A stretch of DNA of 13,773 nucleotides, taken from assembly GCA_020058145.1 (NCBI GenBank), contig JAGVEP010000474.1, positions 1-13,773 on the forward strand, read 5' to 3'. The number at the start of each line of letters is the position of its first letter. Within the stretch, counting starts at the first letter, position 1. The stretch comes from Phycisphaerae bacterium (GTDB lineage Bacteria > Planctomycetota > Phycisphaerae > UBA1845 > Fen-1342). The translations under genes and the position numbers were made by a program. Shown one piece after another: positions 7,133 through 13,773 of the stretch. The notes beneath the pieces are model-generated. The model saw only the letters and a program-made list of their open reading frames with translations. It searched no databases and had not been told where the DNA came from.

Positions 7133-9058
7133 ATGTCCAAGATCATCGGTATCGACCTGGGTACGACCAATTCCGTGGTCGCCGTCATGGAAGGCGGCCA
7201 GCCGAAGGTTTTGATCAACGATTCCGGCTCGCGACTTACGCCGTCCGTCGTCGGGTTTACCGACAAGGGCGAGCGGCTGGTCGGGCAGCGGGCCAAGAAC
7301 CAGCAGGTCACCAACCCAACCAACACCGTCTTCTCCATCAAACGCTTCATGGGCCGGCGGCACAGCGAGGTGTCGAGCGAAGAAAAGACCGTCCCGTACA
7401 CCATCATCGGCGGCCCGGAAGAGCTCGTACGCGTCAAGGCGGGCGACAAAGAGTACGCTCCGCCTGAGGTCTCCGCGATGATCCTCCGCGACCTCAAGGC
7501 GACCGCCGAGCGCTACCTCGGCGAGTCGGTCGAGCGGGCGGTAATCACCGTGCCGGCGTACTTCAACGACGCGCAGCGCCAGGCGACCAAAGAAGCCGGA
7601 CAAATCGCGGGCCTCAAGGTCGAGCGTATCATCAACGAGCCGACCGCGGCCGCCCTGGCCTACGGCCTCGAGAAGAAGGCCAACGAGAAACTCGCCGTGT
7701 TCGACCTCGGCGGCGGAACGTACGACATCTCCATCCTCGACGTCGGTGACAACGTCTTCGAGGTGTTGAGCACCAACGGCGATACGCACCTCGGCGGCGA
7801 CGACATCGACAAGGTGCTGATTGACTACCTGGCCGAGGAGTTCCGCAAGAAGGAAGGCCTCGACCTGCGCAAGGACCCGATGGCCCTCCAGCGGCTCAAA
7901 GAGGCGGCCGAACGGGCCAAGTGCGAACTGTCCGGCAGCATGGAGACGACGATCAACCTGCCGTACATCACCGCGGACGCGGGCGGCCCGAAGCACCTGC
8001 AAACGACGATCACGCGGGCGAAATTCGAGCAGCTCGCCGATCCGCTGATCGAACGTTGCCGGCAGCCTGTGCTCCAGGCGTTGAAGGATGCCAAGCTCAC
8101 GCCGAAGGACATCGACGAAGTCGTCATGGTGGGCGGGTCGACGCGGATTCCGAAGGTGCAGCAGCTTGCCAAGGAGATTTTCGGCAAGGAGCCGAACCGC
8201 AGCATCAATCCGGACGAGGTCGTCGCGGTCGGAGCGGCGATTCAGGGCGCGGTCCTCACAGGCGAGAAATCCGACATCGTGCTGCTCGACGTGACGCCGC
8301 TGTCGCTGGGTGTCGAGACGCTCGGCGGCGTGATGACCGTGTTGATTCCGCGGAATACGACGATCCCGACGAGCAAGAAGGAGACGTTCTCGACCGCAGC
8401 GGACAATCAGCCGGCGGTCGACATTCACGTGCTCCAGGGCGAACGCAAGATGTCGGAAGCCAACCGCACGCTGGGCCGGTTTCAGCTCACCGGGATTCCG
8501 CCGGCGCCGCGCGGCCTGCCGCAGATCGAAGTCACGTTCGACATCGACGCGAACGGCATTCTGAACGTGTCGGCCAAGGACCTCGGCACCGGCAAGGAAC
8601 AGACGATCCAGATCAAATCGTCGTCGGGACTCGCGGATGATGAGATTCAGCGGATGGTCAAGGACGCCGAGTCGCACGCGACGGAGGACGAGGCCAAGCG
8701 GAAGCTGGTCGACGTTCGCAACCGGGCCGACCAACTCGTCTACACCACCGAGAAAATGGTCAAGGAGTATGGCGACAAGGTGGACGCCGCCACGCGGACG
8801 GAGATTGAGCAGGCGGTGAACCGCTTGAAGGACGTGCAGAAGGGCGACGACGTCGGCGTGATCGAGCGGGCGATAGACGAGGTTACCACCACGTCGCACA
8901 AGCTCGGCGAGGCCGTTTACAAAGCGGCGGCCGCAGCCAAAGGCGCCGCGGGCGGTGGTCCGGCCGGTCCATCCGGCGACGTGGGCGTGGGTGAAGCCCC
9001 CAGGCCCGGCAGCAAAGACGACGACGTCATTGACGCGGAGTTTGAAGTGAAGAAGTAA
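7133..9058 (+). CDS. dnaK: Hsp70 chaperone DnaK
   Basis: ATP-driven cytoplasmic chaperone that binds exposed hydrophobic peptide segments, working with DnaJ and GrpE, neither of which is in this window. 641 residues, normal length. The start at 7133 is chosen because AAGGAAG lies six bases upstream and the protein then begins MSKIIGIDLGTTNSVVAV, the standard DnaK N terminus; an upstream ATG at 7082 would add a non-conserved tail. Hallmarks in order are the phosphate-1 loop GIDLGTTNS, NEPTAAALAYG, DLGGGTYDISILD, VGGSTRIPKVQ, the interdomain linker region DVTPLSLGVETLGG, the substrate-binding beta domain, and the lid. A Gly/Ala-rich spacer follows, ending in DDDVIDAEFEVKK, the conserved acidic tail of bacterial DnaK. 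It is transcribed divergently from the envelope operon under its own promoter. No truncation or oddity is seen in the protein. Confidence 0.99.
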   Translation: MSKIIGIDLGTTNSVVAVMEGGQPKVLINDSGSRLTPSVVGFTDKGERLVGQRAKNQQVTNPTNTVFSIKRFMGRRHSEVSSEEKTVPYTIIGGPEELVRVKAGDKEYAPPEVSAMILRDLKATAERYLGESVERAVITVPAYFNDAQRQATKEAGQIAGLKVERIINEPTAAALAYGLEKKANEKLAVFDLGGGTYDISILDVGDNVFEVLSTNGDTHLGGDDIDKVLIDYLAEEFRKKEGLDLRKDPMALQRLKEAAERAKCELSGSMETTINLPYITADAGGPKHLQTTITRAKFEQLADPLIERCRQPVLQALKDAKLTPKDIDEVVMVGGSTRIPKVQQLAKEIFGKEPNRSINPDEVVAVGAAIQGAVLTGEKSDIVLLDVTPLSLGVETLGGVMTVLIPRNTTIPTSKKETFSTAADNQPAVDIHVLQGERKMSEANRTLGRFQLTGIPPAPRGLPQIEVTFDIDANGILNVSAKDLGTGKEQTIQIKSSSGLADDEIQRMVKDAESHATEDEAKRKLVDVRNRADQLVYTTEKMVKEYGDKVDAATRTEIEQAVNRLKDVQKGDDVGVIERAIDEVTTTSHKLGEAVYKAAAAAKGAAGGGPAGPSGDVGVGEAPRPGSKDDDVIDAEFEVKK

Positions 9059-9105
9059 GCGCCCCGTCGCTCCTGTCTGAGGTCCCCTAATTCGACGAGC
9101 TATGT

Positions 9106-9131
9106 TCGGCCGGGTTCGCAGGCCCGGCCGA
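9106..9131 (+). terminator. Hairpin downstream of dnaK, probable terminator
   Basis: Perfect 9-bp stem TCGGCCGGG (9106-9114) and CCCGGCCGA (9123-9131) around the 8-base loop TTCGCAGG, 48 bases after the dnaK stop and before the promoter of the next gene. No T-run follows, so classical intrinsic termination is uncertain; its position and strength make it the best candidate for ending or stabilising the dnaK message. Confidence 0.5.
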
Positions 9132-9198
9132 TTCACTGAGTGGGGAATCGCCCAGCCCGCACATGCTGAGTTTTCCTACGATTTCAGACAACCCGAAT

Positions 9199-9245
9199 TT
9201 GACAGCGGGTGGCTGTTGGACCATAGTGTAAGTGTATGCTTACAC
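9199..9245 (+). promoter_or_regulatory. Promoter plus TGTAA-type dyad for the exported-protein gene
   Basis: A consensus -35 TTGACA (9199-9204), a 17-base spacer and CATAGT (9222-9227) form a strong promoter. It is overlapped and followed by the inverted repeat GTGTAAG-TGTATG-CTTACAC (9226-9245). The core TGTAA-N8-TTACA resembles the TGTAA-N9-TTACA core of the dyad at the dnaK -10 box. Both dyads sit at the -10/start region, as expected for a repressor, and may bind the same protein. Confidence 0.6.
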
Positions 9246-9271
9246 AACTGGCTCGGACGAAAGGAGACATC

Positions 9272-10390
9272 ATGTTGTGGCTACTGGTACGGCAGTCGCG
9301 GACACGGGTGCTGGTTCTCGCCGTCGGAGTGGCGCTCTCTGGGGCCTGTGCAGCCGGTCAGGACACGCCAGCCGACCCGGCGCAGCAGAAACGTCTGGAG
9401 AAACTGCGCGCCGACGGCGTGAAAGTCGCCCTGACCATCCTGCCCGCGATCGTAATGGAAAAACCCATGCCCCAGGTCGCGGACGTGTTGGGCCTGCTGC
9501 TGGAAAAGGACGGACTGGAAAACCTGGAGACGGCGCAGTCCGCGTTCACGCCGCCGGAAGGTACGACCTGGGAGCAGTTGCCCGCGGCCCTGGGCGAGTT
9601 CGTCCGCCAGAACCCACCGGCGACCGGGTACGTGCTCTTCAGCGAGTTTGTGGGCACGCCGCAGACGGGGCCGAAGGAAGTGCGATTTGTGATCGTCGAC
9701 AAAGCGGGGGCGCTTGTGCTCGCCGACCGCCAGACGCCGGCGGACTCGGACTTCAAGAAGACCGTGGCGGAGGACCCGGACCCGATGGGCTGCTCCGTGC
9801 TCGTCAGCCAGCGGATACACAAGCTGCTGAAGCTGCCGCCCGCGCCCGAGCCGGAGCGCGAGGGCAAGTTCGCCAAGCTGTGGGCCCAGAAATCCGGTAC
9901 GCCGACGGACGAGGAGCGTGCCGCCATGAAGAAGGCCCAGGAGCAGCTCAAGACCGCACTGCGCAGCTCGAAACTGCTGGTGCTCCCGACGCGCGTCAAC
10001 GGCGAGGTGAATGCCGAGCAGGCCCAGGCATTGGCCACAGCGGTCAGCAAGAAGTTTGGGTGTCAAGCGCGCGTCGCCGACACGCCGTTCAAGGTCGAGA
10101 TCGCGCCCAACGCCAACGAGCAGAAGGTCTTGTGGGATCTGGCGCGGGCGCTGCGCGCGCATCTGCGGCAGAATCGTCCGGAGGCGGACTACGTGCTACT
10201 GGCGGACTATGCGCTAAGGCCGGGCGGGCCCGTGGGGTTCGTACACTTCTTCGTGTGCAACCAGGCCGGCGAGTGGGTCATCGTCGATTTCCAGAACTCG
10301 GTGTGGGACGATTTCAAGCAGATCGACCCGAAGTCGGCGGAGGACTGCGACCGGCTGGTCGTGCGGCGGCTGGCCGGCTACCTGCAGTAG
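9272..10390 (+). CDS. Exported protein of unknown function with internal duplication
   Basis: 372 residues. The ATG at 9272 is preferred over an ATG at 9236, which lies inside the operator-like dyad, because AAGGAG sits five bases upstream of 9272 and the protein then opens with a signal peptide (MLWLLVRQSRTRVLVLAVGVALSGACAAG). SGAC is a poor lipobox, so signal peptidase I cleavage after CAA is likelier than lipidation. I do not recognise the family. The chain seems to consist of two related halves. ATGYVLFSEF, EVRFVIVDKAGALVLADRQ and SDFKK (about 118-163) parallel EADYVLLADY, GFVHFFVCNQAGEWVIVDFQ and DDFKQ (about 304-350). A charged Glu/Lys-rich linker (about 190-230) joins them. It lies 213 bases after dnaK with its own promoter and a dyad like that of dnaK, suggesting a stress-linked envelope or periplasmic role; this is inference. 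Confidence 0.8.
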   Translation: MLWLLVRQSRTRVLVLAVGVALSGACAAGQDTPADPAQQKRLEKLRADGVKVALTILPAIVMEKPMPQVADVLGLLLEKDGLENLETAQSAFTPPEGTTWEQLPAALGEFVRQNPPATGYVLFSEFVGTPQTGPKEVRFVIVDKAGALVLADRQTPADSDFKKTVAEDPDPMGCSVLVSQRIHKLLKLPPAPEPEREGKFAKLWAQKSGTPTDEERAAMKKAQEQLKTALRSSKLLVLPTRVNGEVNAEQAQALATAVSKKFGCQARVADTPFKVEIAPNANEQKVLWDLARALRAHLRQNRPEADYVLLADYALRPGGPVGFVHFFVCNQAGEWVIVDFQNSVWDDFKQIDPKSAEDCDRLVVRRLAGYLQ

Positions 10391-10420
10391 TGTAGAGAGC
10401 CCGAAGTCTGCCGCGTAAGT

Positions 10421-10475
10421 CCGGGAGTGCAAAGCTCTGCTTTGCCCCTGCAAACCGGAGGTTTGCACTCCCCGG
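10421..10475. repeat. Compound inverted repeat able to form a three-way junction
   Basis: Outer stem GGGAGT (10423-10428) with ACTCCC (10467-10472). Inside are two hairpins: GCAAAG-CTCTG-CTTTGC (10429-10445) and GCAAACC-GGA-GGTTTGC (10450-10466). Alternatively, the left GGGAGTGCAAA pairs directly with the right TTTGCACTCCC as one 11-bp stem. It lies 30 bases after a plus-strand gene in a convergent spacer, so it could act as a terminator, but its symmetrical compound form looks more like a dispersed palindromic repeat. Only one copy is in the window. Confidence 0.7.
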
Positions 10476-10523
10476 TTCTCGTGCGAATTCGTGCTTCATT
10501 ACACCAGCGCGCGTTCCGAATCC

Positions 10524-10582
10524 GAACGCGAAGCGCCGGCGAGCACATCCTGGCCGCGTGTGCTCGCTTGCGCTTCGCGTTC
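10524..10582. repeat. Long palindromic REP-like repeat in convergent spacer
   Basis: Arms 10524-10547 (GAACGCGAAGCGC, then CG, then GCGAGCACA) and 10559-10582 pair at 22 of 24 positions around an 11-base loop. CGCGTTC just upstream (10510-10516) can also pair with GAACGCG (10524-10530), giving an alternative fold. The right arm matches the element at 1476-1499 closely, defining a repeat family. It lies between the ends of two convergent genes, where it might also serve as a two-way terminator. Confidence 0.8.
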
Positions 10583-10622
10583 TGTTGGACCGGGCACGCG
10601 GGGGCTTTGCGCCCAGGGAAGG

Positions 10623-13600
10623 TCACCCGCCGCCGCTCAGGATCACGACGAACGGGTTGATATCGTCGAAATCCACATACCCGTCGTCGTTGCAGTCGCC
10701 ATTCAGCCAGTTGCAGTCCGGGTACGCCGCCTCGTACGCCGCTTGATCCGTGACGGCCAGCACGAACGGGTTAACGTCGTCGAAGTCAATGGTGCCGTCG
10801 CAGTTCAGGTCGCCGCCGAGGCCGGTGACCGTCAACGTCGCTTGGTCGCTAGTCACCGAGCCGCAGTCATTCGTGACGACCACGTCGTAACTGCCGCTGT
10901 CGGACATCCAAGTTGGGCTCATCGTCAGCGTGGGACTCGTTGCGCCTGAGATGCGCCCGCCGTCGTGCAGGTCCGTCCCGTTCTTGCGCCACTGATACGT
11001 CAGCGTGCCCCCACCGGTAGCGAGTGTCGAAAGCACCGCCGGCTCAGGCACGGGCACTGTCCCGCCGGCGGGTTGCTGCGTGATGCTCGGTGCAGAAAGC
11101 ACCGTCAGGATGGCCAGATCGCTGGCGACGCTGCCGCAGGAGTTGGAAACTACCACGCGGTACGCCCCGGCGTCGGCGAGGTCGAGTGAATCTATGCTGT
11201 AAGACGAACTGACCGCACCCCAGATCGGCGGCCCGTCCTTGTACCACTGGTAACCCAGTGGCGGCGTGCCGCTGGTTGCCACACTGAACGTGACCGACTG
11301 CCCTTCACACCTGGTCTGACTTTGTGGCTGGGTTGTGATCACGACGGCAGTATTGACGGTCAGCGTCGCCGCATCGCTCGTGGCTGCCCCGTACGGGTTC
11401 GTGACCACCACGTCGTAGTCGCCGGCGTCATTCGGCCCGACCGGGTTGATCGTCAGCGTCGCCGCGGTCGCACCGATGATGGGCTGGCCCCCCTTGCGCC
11501 ACTGGTAGCTCAGGGGCGGAGCCCCGACCGCCACCACGGTGAAGAAGGCGGCTTGACCAGCGCAGCATGTGTAGCTCTCCGGCTGGCTGGTGATCATCGC
11601 GGGCAGCAGCGCGTTCAGGCCCAGGCTGTGGTATATGCCCCCCGCGACGGCGACGAAGCCGCTGTTGGGCGCCGGGACGTAGCATTGGCCGTAGCCATTG
11701 AATCCCCACGCCACGATCGAGCCGTCGGCCTTCAGGCCCAGGCTGTGCGACTCGCCCCCTGCGACGGCCACGAAGCCGCTGTTGGGCGCCGGGACGTTGC
11801 ATTCGCCGTTGGCGTTCCATCCCCCCCACGCCACGATCGAGCCGTCGGCTTTCAGGCCCAGGCTGTGGGCACCGCCCCCCGCGATGCCGATGAAATCGGC
11901 ATTGGGCGCCGGGACGTTGCATTGACCGATGCTGTTGCTTCCCCACGCCACGATCGAGCCGTCGGCCTTCAGGCCCAGGCTGTGCCCATAGCCCCCCGCG
12001 ATGCCGATGAAATCGGCATTGGGCGCCGAGACGTTGCATTGGCCGTAGTCATTGATTTCCCACGCCACGATTGAGCCGTCGGCCTTCAGGCCGAGACTGT
12101 GGAACCCGCGCGTCGCGACGGCGACGAAGCCGCTGTTGGGCGCCGGGACGTTGCATTGGCCCTCGTAGTTCCGTCCCCACGCCACGATCGAGCCGTCGGC
12201 CTTCAGGCCCAGGCTGTGTTGGTAGCCCCCCGCGACGGCGACGAAGCCGCTGTTGGGTGTCGGGACGCAGGATTGACCGTAATGCGGATACCCTGGCGGC
12301 GGCCCACACGCGCCAGCTTCCCACGCCACGATCGAGCCGTCGGCCTTCAGCCCCAGGCTGTTGAACCCGCCCGCCGCGACGGCGACGAAGCCGCTGTTGG
12401 GCGCCGGGACGTTCAATTGGGCGTAGCTGTTCGATCCCCACGCCACGATCACGCCGACGCTCGCTGAGAAGTCAAACGTCATGACGTTCGCCGAAGCGCT
12501 GATGTTCGTGATCGCCAGGGCCGACACGCTGCCATCCCACCAGTCCGTGTCCGGGTTGGTGAGCGGGGTGCAGTCGGTGTAGTCCGGCGCCGACCAGAGG
12601 TCCGTCGCGTCGCCGTAATTGATGTTGTGCTCCAGGTCCCAGCGCCCGTCGGCCTGCACCAGCGTTACCAGGTAGTGCGACTCGGGCGTCATCTCGTTAT
12701 TGCTGTTGTCGCCCAGCGTGTCGATGTGCCAGATGGCCAGGCCGCCATCCGGCAGCCCGGTGTCCCGCGCGGTCTGCTGGCGGTTCTCGACGAGATAGTA
12801 CTCGTTGGGATGCGCCGGGCGATCGAACTTGTAGCAGCGGTTCGCGCTGGCGGCCGGCACGGGCAGGCGGGTCTGCGGGATGGTGAGGAGGATCGTCTGG
12901 GACCAGCCGGCGATGTGCTTGAGGTACGCGCAGGGCTCGCAGGGGTTGGTGTCCGTCGTGGAGTAGGCCATGAGGCAGAACTGCCCCACGCCAGTCGAGT
13001 CATAGTCGTAGTCGTACAGGTCGGGCCAGCCCAGGAGCATGTGCCCGTTCTCGTGGCAGAACGTCAGCAAGCGCAGGGCAGTGCCCATGTTGGTGATCTG
13101 ATACCGCTCCGTACACACGCCGTCCGCGCAGAAGCTCACGGTCCAGGAATGCGGCCAAAGCCCCTCGGCCCAGTTGTTCCACACGTTGCCGGCGTAGAAG
13201 CAGTTGACGGCGTCGATCACGCCGTCGCCGTTGGCGTCGTATTGGCTGAAATCGAAGCCGTGGTTATCCAGGTCCGTCAGGGCTTCAATGATCAGTTCGC
13301 GAGCCCGCGTGCCGTAGGGAATGTTGGGGTCGGTGTAGTAGGTCTTCGGGTTCGCGGCGCGGTAGTACGCGGTGGGCACGAAATTCGTATAGGTCAGGGC
13401 GCCGTCCGACACGTCGAAGAAGTAGTCGCGCACCGAGCCATTGTTGCCGAATCCGGTATAGCCGACCTGGTTGCAGTAGTCGCCGACGGTGGATGCAGCG
13501 ATGGTCCCGACATCGTCCGAGAAATCGACGATCAGGCAAATGCCTTGGACGTTGTTGCGCGGCCCTTCTCGCGGGCCGACCCGGCCGCCCAGGATCAACC

Positions 13601-13661
13601 GGCCTTCCTCCTCCCAGCGGGCCCGGGCGGCGCGCCAGGAGCACCTCGGAACAGCGTCCAA
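10623..13661 (-). CDS. Multi-domain secreted M6-like metalloprotease (RCC1-like repeats, Ig-like domains, dockerin-like tail), N terminus not resolved
   Basis: About 1,012 residues from the first usable codon (TTG, 13661). There is no ATG, Shine-Dalgarno or signal peptide, so the true N terminus is missing or altered. Domain 1 (about 40-330) is an M6/immune-inhibitor-A-like zinc peptidase. It starts NNVQGICLIVDFSDD, has a Ca-loop-like DANGDGVID, and carries the catalytic HENGHMLLGWPDLYD (HENGH encoded by 13041-13055). Domain 2 (about 405-690) has RCC1-like repeats, with SLGLKADGSIVAW occurring six times at a period of about 39 residues. Domain 3 has three Ig-like modules of about 85 residues with YQWRK/YQWYK and DAGDYDVVV-type motifs. 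Domain 4 (about 946-1012) has two dockerin-like loops, NCDGTIDFDDVNPF and DCNDDGYVDFDDINPF. This is a plausible extracellular, calcium-dependent protease with adhesion or docking parts. No neighbouring gene is clearly linked to it. Confidence 0.85.
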   Translation of the reverse strand: MDAVPRCSWRAARARWEEEGRLILGGRVGPREGPRNNVQGICLIVDFSDDVGTIAASTVGDYCNQVGYTGFGNNGSVRDYFFDVSDGALTYTNFVPTAYYRAANPKTYYTDPNIPYGTRARELIIEALTDLDNHGFDFSQYDANGDGVIDAVNCFYAGNVWNNWAEGLWPHSWTVSFCADGVCTERYQITNMGTALRLLTFCHENGHMLLGWPDLYDYDYDSTGVGQFCLMAYSTTDTNPCEPCAYLKHIAGWSQTILLTIPQTRLPVPAASANRCYKFDRPAHPNEYYLVENRQQTARDTGLPDGGLAIWHIDTLGDNSNNEMTPESHYLVTLVQADGRWDLEHNINYGDATDLWSAPDYTDCTPLTNPDTDWWDGSVSALAITNISASANVMTFDFSASVGVIVAWGSNSYAQLNVPAPNSGFVAVAAGGFNSLGLKADGSIVAWEAGACGPPPGYPHYGQSCVPTPNSGFVAVAGGYQHSLGLKADGSIVAWGRNYEGQCNVPAPNSGFVAVATRGFHSLGLKADGSIVAWEINDYGQCNVSAPNADFIGIAGGYGHSLGLKADGSIVAWGSNSIGQCNVPAPNADFIGIAGGGAHSLGLKADGSIVAWGGWNANGECNVPAPNSGFVAVAGGESHSLGLKADGSIVAWGFNGYGQCYVPAPNSGFVAVAGGIYHSLGLNALLPAMITSQPESYTCCAGQAAFFTVVAVGAPPLSYQWRKGGQPIIGATAATLTINPVGPNDAGDYDVVVTNPYGAATSDAATLTVNTAVVITTQPQSQTRCEGQSVTFSVATSGTPPLGYQWYKDGPPIWGAVSSSYSIDSLDLADAGAYRVVVSNSCGSVASDLAILTVLSAPSITQQPAGGTVPVPEPAVLSTLATGGGTLTYQWRKNGTDLHDGGRISGATSPTLTMSPTWMSDSGSYDVVVTNDCGSVTSDQATLTVTGLGGDLNCDGTIDFDDVNPFVLAVTDQAAYEAAYPDCNWLNGDCNDDGYVDFDDINPFVVILSGGG
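11620..12450 (-). repeat. Near-identical tandem 117-base coding repeats (RCC1-like blades)
   Basis: Within the protease gene a unit of mostly 117-120 bases (one about 144) recurs six times, with half units at both ends. The block encoding KADGSIVAW (read on + as CCACGCCACGATCGAGCCG) is repeated almost base for base at roughly 11707, 11827, 11944, 12061, 12178 and 12321. Two encoded sub-types alternate: SGFVAVAGG-type and ADFIGIAGG-type. Such uniform DNA suggests recent expansion or gene conversion and could collapse in assembly. Confidence 0.9.
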
Positions 13662-13773
13662 GGCATCTGCCTCATCGTCGATTTCTCGGACGATGTCGGG
13701 ACGATCCCCGCGTCCACCGTCAGCGAATATTGCAACCAGGTCGGCTATACCGGCTTTGGCAATAATGGCTCGG
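13650..13773 (+). CDS. Partial second copy of the M6-like peptidase N-terminal region, inverted relative to the first
   Basis: The plus strand reads NSVQGICLIVDFSDDVGTI, then STV, then YCNQVGYTGFGNNGS up to the window edge. This is nearly the same protein sequence as the minus-strand gene at 13433-13556. By hand the 124 aligned bases differ at about 13 positions, mostly third codon positions, so this is a diverged paralogue rather than an exact fold-back copy. The frame is open upstream, but between 13557 and 13650 it has no ATG, GTG or TTG. The nearest possible start is a TTG at 13545, inside the other gene. No signal peptide is present. It is therefore the 3' continuation of a gene whose 5' end is lost, rearranged or misassembled. 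The gene continues beyond the window. Confidence 0.6.

Noticed and set aside
7028..9136. Very long open frame (about 700 codons) on the strand opposite dnaK
   Set aside because: It mirrors the GC-rich codons of dnaK, is Arg/Leu/Val-rich without recognisable motifs, and dnaK itself is unmistakable.
9281..10162. About 290-codon frame antisense to the exported-protein gene
   Set aside because: It is a codon shadow in high-GC DNA, rich in Arg and Leu, with no signal peptide or motif; the sense gene has a promoter, Shine-Dalgarno and signal peptide.
10421..10475. tRNA or other cloverleaf RNA
   Set aside because: There are only two internal hairpins, no T-loop sequence, no acceptor-like 3' end and no plausible anticodon arm.
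11428..12441. Repeat-containing alternative frames on both strands across the RCC1-like array
   Set aside because: They are repetitive only because the underlying propeller repeats are nearly identical DNA; the main frame explains them.
13493..13765. 90-codon plus-strand frame at the right end
   Set aside because: It is an out-of-frame shadow of the inverted peptidase copy, full of Arg and Pro; the real frame there is the one reading VQGICLIVDFSDD.

Overview
The window (13,773 bases, GC-rich overall) most resembles a member of the Planctomycetota, perhaps a Phycisphaerae-like metagenomic genome. The main reasons are a secreted M6-type metalloprotease ending in two Asp/Asn-rich dockerin-like loops, a DUF1573 protein, RCC1 and Ig-like repeats on a bacterial exoprotein, and short palindromic repeats between genes. 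This placement rests on recognised family style only; no search was run.

Layout. 3-2762 (+): the 3' part of a class B penicillin-binding protein (PBP2/MrdA-like, cut by the left edge), then a RodA-type SEDS glycosyltransferase. This is the classic elongasome pair, here separated by a 96-base spacer holding a palindromic repeat. 2808-6639 (-): a tightly packed four-gene operon. In transcription order it encodes a small secreted protein with 14 mature cysteines, an exported LolA-like protein with a Pro-rich stalk and C-terminal membrane anchor, an exported DUF1573 protein, and a membrane-anchored protein of unknown function. Spot counts suggest lower GC than its neighbours. Its likely promoter (6739-6767) is followed at once by eight perfect copies of an 8-base repeat that makes up most of the 5' leader.

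6640-7132 is the divergent control region between that operon and dnaK. dnaK (7133-9058, +) is complete and canonical. Its likely promoter overlaps a perfect TGTAACTA-ATA-TAGTTACA dyad. The next gene (9272-10390, +), an exported protein of unknown function with an internal duplication, has a very similar promoter and a related dyad, so the two may share a regulator. No CIRCE element is seen.

10391-10622 is a convergent spacer holding two strong inverted-repeat structures. 10623-13661 (-) encodes a large multi-domain exoprotein: M6 peptidase, RCC1-like propeller, three Ig-like domains and a dockerin-like tail. At the right edge, part of the same peptidase sequence recurs on the + strand (13650-13773), head to head with the first copy and with no room for a start, signal peptide or promoter. 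That points to a rearrangement junction or an assembly chimera.

The best candidate for an undescribed system is the four-gene envelope operon with its repeat-array leader. The second is the apparent dnaK/neighbour regulon defined by the TGTAA dyads.
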